DNA of 64,000 nt from NCBI GenBank assembly GCA_025934775.1, contig JAICWO010000010.1, forward strand, positions 62,001-126,000. The letters run 5' to 3'. The position numbers and the translations under genes were made by a program. Each line of letters starts with the position of its first letter. The stretch's first letter is position 1. Shown here one piece after another: positions 61,396 through 64,000 of this stretch. The stretch is from Gemmatimonadaceae bacterium. GTDB taxonomy: Bacteria > Gemmatimonadota > Gemmatimonadetes > Gemmatimonadales > Gemmatimonadaceae. The notes under the pieces were generated by a model. The model worked only from the letters and a program-made list of their open reading frames with translations. It was not told where the DNA came from and did no database searches.

Positions 61396-61426
61396 TGGGC
61401 TTGCCCCGATTTAATGGACGCGTAAG
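61396..61426. repeat. Left terminal inverted repeat of the IS
   Basis: Starts TGGGCTTGCCCCGATTTAAT; pairs with 62660-62690. Confidence 0.85.
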
Positions 61427-61435
61427 TGATAGGAG

Positions 61436-62339
61436 CTACGCCGCCTCTCGCAACTGCTCTTCGTACGCGGCCGGACTGACATACCCGAGCGTCGAATGCC
61501 GGCGCTTCGGATTGTACCACGTCTCGATGTAGCGGAAGATCGCACGGCGCGCCTCCGCTCGCGTGTGCCAATCGTGCTTCATCAGCAACTCGAACTCGAG
61601 CGTCGAGAAGAAGCTCTCCGCGACCGCGTTGTCGTAACAATCGCCCTTGCCGCTCATGCTGGCAATCATGCCGTGCGTCGCCAGCTCCGCGCGATAGTCG
61701 CCGGACGTGTACTGACTGCCGCGATCCGAATGATGAATCAGGCCCGGTACCGGCCCGCGCGCCGCCCGCGCCATCCGTAGCGCGCTCAACGTCAGCTCGT
61801 CTTCGATGGTGTCGCGCATCGCCCAGCCAACACAGCGGCGCGATCCGAGATCGAGGACGGTCGCGATGTACACCATGCCTTCACGCGTCGGCACATACGT
61901 AATATCAGCGACCCACACACGGTTGATCCCCACGCCGTTCACATCAAAGGCACGGTCCAGCAGGTTCGCCGCGATCGGATGATCGTGATTCGAATCGGTC
62001 GTCGTGACACGCGACCGTTTGCGCGGCCGGGCGACCAAGCCCTCCTCGCGCATCAGCCGCGCCACGCGCTTCGGGCTCGCCGGCAACCCCTCGGCCTGCA
62101 ACTCCTGATGGACGCGCGGCGCCCCGTAGGTCTCGCCACTCTCATGGTGAATGATGCGCACCCGCGCCATGAGGATTTCATCAATGAGTGCGTGCCAACT
62201 CGCTTCCGCGAGGCGTAGTACCCTGACGGCGAGACCTCGAGCACTCGGCACATGAGTCGCACTTTAAACTCGCCGCGATGGCGAGTGATCACGGCGTACC
62301 TCAACGCGACTCCTTCGCGAAGTACACCGCCACTTTTTT
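61436..62339 (-). pseudogene. IS3-family transposase OrfB, frameshifted
   Basis: The integrase-like DDE domain is intact: the Asp in VWVADITYVPT, the Asp in HHSDRGSQYTS and the Glu in NAVAESFFSTLEFE, followed by YNPKRRHSTLGYVSP. The N-terminal part, RYAVITRHRGEFKVRLMCRV and EVSPSGYYASRKR, is in the -1 frame relative to orfA, as expected from programmed slippage. At about 62200, however, the frame changes again, from SRKR to WHALIDEILMARV, which is best explained by one lost base. The longest open part starts at 62251 and lacks the HTH_21-like region. Confidence 0.82.
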
Positions 62340-62630
62340 TGCGAACGCTTGCTCCTGGCGCAACACGGCGACCTCGCGGCGCAACCGGCGATTCTCCTGC
62401 TCGAGCGTTTCGCTCGGCGTGCCGGATCCGGTCCCGCTCTCGTGCTGCTGCTGCCGAACCCACGCCCGCAATTGGTCCGGACGCACGTCGAGCTCACGAC
62501 CAATTTGCGACAACGGCACCCCGAGCGCGCGACGCTCGCTCACCAAACGCACGGCTTCGGCTTTGAACTCCGGACTGAAGGAGCGACGTTCACGCCGTGC
62601 TGCTGATCCTGCCTTCCTGTTGGATTTCAT
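62301..62630 (-). CDS. IS3-family transposase OrfA
   Basis: A 109-residue helix-turn-helix protein (HTH_Tnp_1): RRSFSPEFKAEAVRLVSERR, LSQIGRELDVRPDQLRAWV and a leucine-zipper-like ETLEQENRRLRREVAVLRQEQAF split over residues 75-97. The ATG at 62630 follows GGAGGTG; an upstream in-frame start (62672) is less likely. It binds the IS ends and provides the 5' part of the OrfAB fusion transposase. Confidence 0.9.
   Translation of the reverse strand: MKSNRKAGSAARRERRSFSPEFKAEAVRLVSERRALGVPLSQIGRELDVRPDQLRAWVRQQQHESGTGSGTPSETLEQENRRLRREVAVLRQEQAFAKKVAVYFAKESR
62334..62340 (-). other. Programmed -1 frameshift site in the IS
   Basis: A run of seven A on the minus strand (GC-A7-GTGG) within the codons GCA AAA AAA GTG. 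Slipping back one base puts ribosomes into the frame that reads SGGVLREGVALRYAVITRHR, the start of the OrfB part. Confidence 0.8.
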
Positions 62631-62659
62631 GCGCCACCTCCGCTCCGAACTTAGAGCGA

Positions 62660-62690
62660 GTAAGGCGTCCACGAAATCGGGTCAATCACA
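62660..62690. repeat. Right terminal inverted repeat of the IS
   Basis: Read inward on the minus strand it starts TGTGATTGACCCGATTTCGT. Confidence 0.85.
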
Positions 62691-63044
62691 GATACCCAAC
62701 GGATAATTGCGATAGACAAGTGCCACGTCATTCGGATGTTCCTGTTGAATCCGCCTCAGCCTTTGGTCCGCCTGTCGGCAGAATGGGCACTGGAAATCAG
62801 AAACGATCGTGACGGTTAGCGGCGCGGCCTGACGTCCGATCCGCTCCCCGGTAGCGGCATAAGAGTGCCAATTTGCAACCGGCTCACCGTGATTAATGCC
62901 GGGAGGAGTGGCGCTAGTCGCTGCACGCAGCCGGAGCGCAGCCAACGCGAACGCGCCGAGAGTTGCCAGGACAGTTAGCGTGTTCAGCGCATGACGCGCG
63001 ACAAATCGGCGCATAATTGGCTCATCGTCGTCATCAAGCGACAC

Positions 63045-63499
63045 CTTCGCATATACTCAGAATGAGCATTTAGGTGTATGGTCGCAATACCTAGATTAAG
63101 CATATGATAGTTGGTTAGCTTGAAATGTATTTGTGATATGCAGCTCTGGCGCACAATTTCCACCACGTTCCGGACGAACGGCCCCGCTCGCTGTGACTGC
63201 CCAGGGTGAACTTTCTCACGATTCCCTTAGTGGCGGCGAGCCTCAAACTCACCGAGCCACGTCGGGGAACGCCGGCCGGGTCAGCCGAGTGCTCCTGTTT
63301 GAGTCGAGGAAGCTGCGCCTGCGTGTTTCCGACGCGTTGAGCCCACGACCTACCTCGGTAATCCGGATCGGATAGTTCTCAATTGGACTCGGTACGAAAC
63401 TGGACGGGCACACCGAAACATTTTCGGTGTGCCCGTCCGAGCTTCTTCTTCATCCCGTTTGGAAATAGCGGTGAAGAGCCGGCAGGCGGCGGCTCTCCG
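63045..63499. other. Spacer without a recognised gene; AT-rich half and a perfect hairpin
   Basis: From 63045 to about 63140 the sequence is visibly AT-rich (for example TATACTCAG, ATTAAGCATATGATAG) compared with everything around it and probably holds the promoter of the dsbA-like gene. The rest, 63150-63400, has no gene I can support. A perfect hairpin follows at 63402-63438. Confidence 0.6.
63402..63438. terminator. Perfect 17-bp hairpin
   Basis: GGACGGGCACACCGAAA (63402-63418) and its exact complement (63422-63438) with a 3-base loop. It lies 62 bp past the stop of the peptidase gene on the minus strand. No T run, so a structured 3' end or a two-way terminator. Confidence 0.7.
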
Positions 63500-64000
63500 C
63501 TATCTGCCAGCGTCCAGATGATTCCAATTCACGATCGCATTGAATCCCATCGCGAACGTTCCCTGCGTCTGCCACCGCCAGTACGGCCGGAACGCGAACA
63601 TCACCACGTGGCCCTGGCCGACCGTCTCGTCCACCAGCCCGGCGCGCTTCGACAACAGCTCGCCATGCTCCAGCGTGCCGGAGAGCAGCATGTCCGACGC
63701 GTTCTCCGGGAACTGCACCACCACGCGCGTCGATGAATTCGGATCGGCCGTGAGCCCGGGCACGCTCGTCGGCGCGGCGCCAAATCCGCCGCGCCCACCG
63801 CCGAATCCGGCGCGTCCGCCGCGCCCGCCGGCCGGCGCACCAGCCTGCGCGACGTTGAAGTCATTGCCTTCGCTCGTTGCCAGACCGTACGCGGTCCCGG
63901 TGTGGTCCGGATCCCACGCCGAGAGCTTGAGGAGATTCGCCATCGGCGTGGTGTTCTGCGCGATGCTGCCCGCGCGTCCGCCGCGGCCAGCCGCCGCCGC
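63500..64000 (-). CDS. M14-type zinc carboxypeptidase, C-terminal part
   Basis: The gene continues beyond the right edge; about 166 residues of its 3' end are present. WDPDHTGTAYGLAT, LSGTLEHGELLSKRAGLVDE and GHVVMFAFRPYWRWQTQGTF with the final FNAIVNWNHLD match the tail that follows the carboxypeptidase domain in secreted M14 proteins of this lineage. Two Gly/Arg-rich stretches (GGRGGRAGFGGGRGG and one at the edge) are low-complexity linkers. The zinc site is outside the window. Confidence 0.75.
   Translation of the reverse strand, partial: AAAAGRGGRAGSIAQNTTPMANLLKLSAWDPDHTGTAYGLATSEGNDFNVAQAGAPAGGRGGRAGFGGGRGGFGAAPTSVPGLTADPNSSTRVVVQFPENASDMLLSGTLEHGELLSKRAGLVDETVGQGHVVMFAFRPYWRWQTQGTFAMGFNAIVNWNHLDAGR

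Larger units (their letters stand above)
61396..62690 (-). mobile_element. IS3-family insertion sequence, 1295 bp
   Basis: Ends are TG...CA. The terminal repeats, 61396-61426 and the complement of 62660-62690, agree at 23 of 31 positions (shared cores CCCGATTT and TGGACGC). The flanks carry GAT at 61393-61395 and 62691-62693, a 3-bp target duplication. orfA and orfB are arranged as in IS3 with a -1 slip site. Boundaries are confirmed by the restored reading frame of the interrupted gene. Confidence 0.92.
61045..63044 (-). pseudogene. DsbA-like thioredoxin-fold oxidoreductase, split by an IS element
   Basis: The 5' part (63044-62694) encodes a membrane anchor (MRRFVARHALNTLTVLATLG region) and a thioredoxin start with the redox motif in VSDFQCPFCRQADQ, ending at YRNYPLG. 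The 3' part (61392-61045) encodes HPQAYSAAIAAICADRRGFF through to the cis-proline loop GVRGTPTVLINN. Taking out 61396-62690 and one GAT gives YPLG-I-HPQAY in one frame, 233 residues, the normal length for anchored DsbA-like (thioredoxin_4) proteins. As it stands the product stops 2 codons into the IS, after I118, with the active site but no cis-proline half. The start may be GTG 63044 or ATG 63014. Confidence 0.88.

Noticed and set aside
61266-61640. 124-residue minus-strand frame at the left end of the IS
   Set aside because: It spans IS and host DNA in a frame unrelated to either the transposase or the DsbA-like protein.
63133-63375. 80-residue frame in the right spacer
   Set aside because: No ribosome site, no domain, no signal and poor codon bias; probably not a gene.

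Overview
The window is a 64 kb piece of a GC-rich, Gram-negative chromosome. The best guess at origin is Gemmatimonadota, with Acidobacteriota as the alternative. The reasons are three ABC-permease genes of the long ATPase-less ADOP type, each paired with a PadR regulator gene; many short lipoproteins with LxAC lipoboxes; secreted M28, M1 and M14 peptidases; TonB-plug/carboxypeptidase-regulatory proteins; and polyphosphate genes. No rRNA, tRNA or CRISPR array was seen, so the assignment rests on gene content only.

Layout. 0-7.5 kb: amidase tail, a LytS/LytT-type two-component pair, convergent ppk and ppx, an exported amidohydrolase. 7.5-13 kb: a GH63-like glucosidase and an iorAB-type molybdenum hydroxylase. 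13-25.4 kb: lipoproteins, a dienelactone hydrolase, a truncated haemoglobin flanked by unusual repeats, a MoeB-rhodanese protein, an M1 peptidase, a ROK kinase, an octahaem cytochrome c, an MFS transporter and a class-B-like acid phosphatase. 25.4-28.5 kb: an M28 peptidase, MBL-fold hydrolase and DUF3006 group. 28.5-34.5 kb: the first padR-ADOP pair, a VOC dioxygenase and a second M28 peptidase. 34.6-40.1 kb: cydAB facing norQD, with no nitric oxide reductase in view. 40-45 kb: two uncharacterised exported proteins, an APC permease and an ACMSD-like amidohydrolase. 45-51.2 kb: two padR-ADOP pairs in tandem, with candidate operators. 51.4-59.8 kb: RidA, ArgJ, DinB-like, CutC, a row of three small BIG2 lipoprotein genes (one decayed), a UbiB kinase, an amidohydrolase and a barrel-like protein.

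The most unusual stretch is 59.9-63.1 kb. Three genes lie in the same direction: a membrane-anchored DsbA-like oxidoreductase, a 66-residue secreted peptide whose last six cysteines follow the C-C-CC-C-C framework of inhibitor cystine-knot toxins, and a TonB-plug protein without a barrel. The DsbA-like gene is split by a 1295-bp IS3-family element. Removing the element and one copy of its 3-bp target duplication restores one open frame. The element itself has a programmed -1 slip site and an apparent further 1-nt deletion in orfB. I read this as a candidate disulfide-rich peptide system whose dedicated oxidase has been knocked out by transposition.

Most genes are organised as short co-directional groups with 4-11 bp overlaps. 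Long antisense open frames are common because of the high GC and were not annotated.
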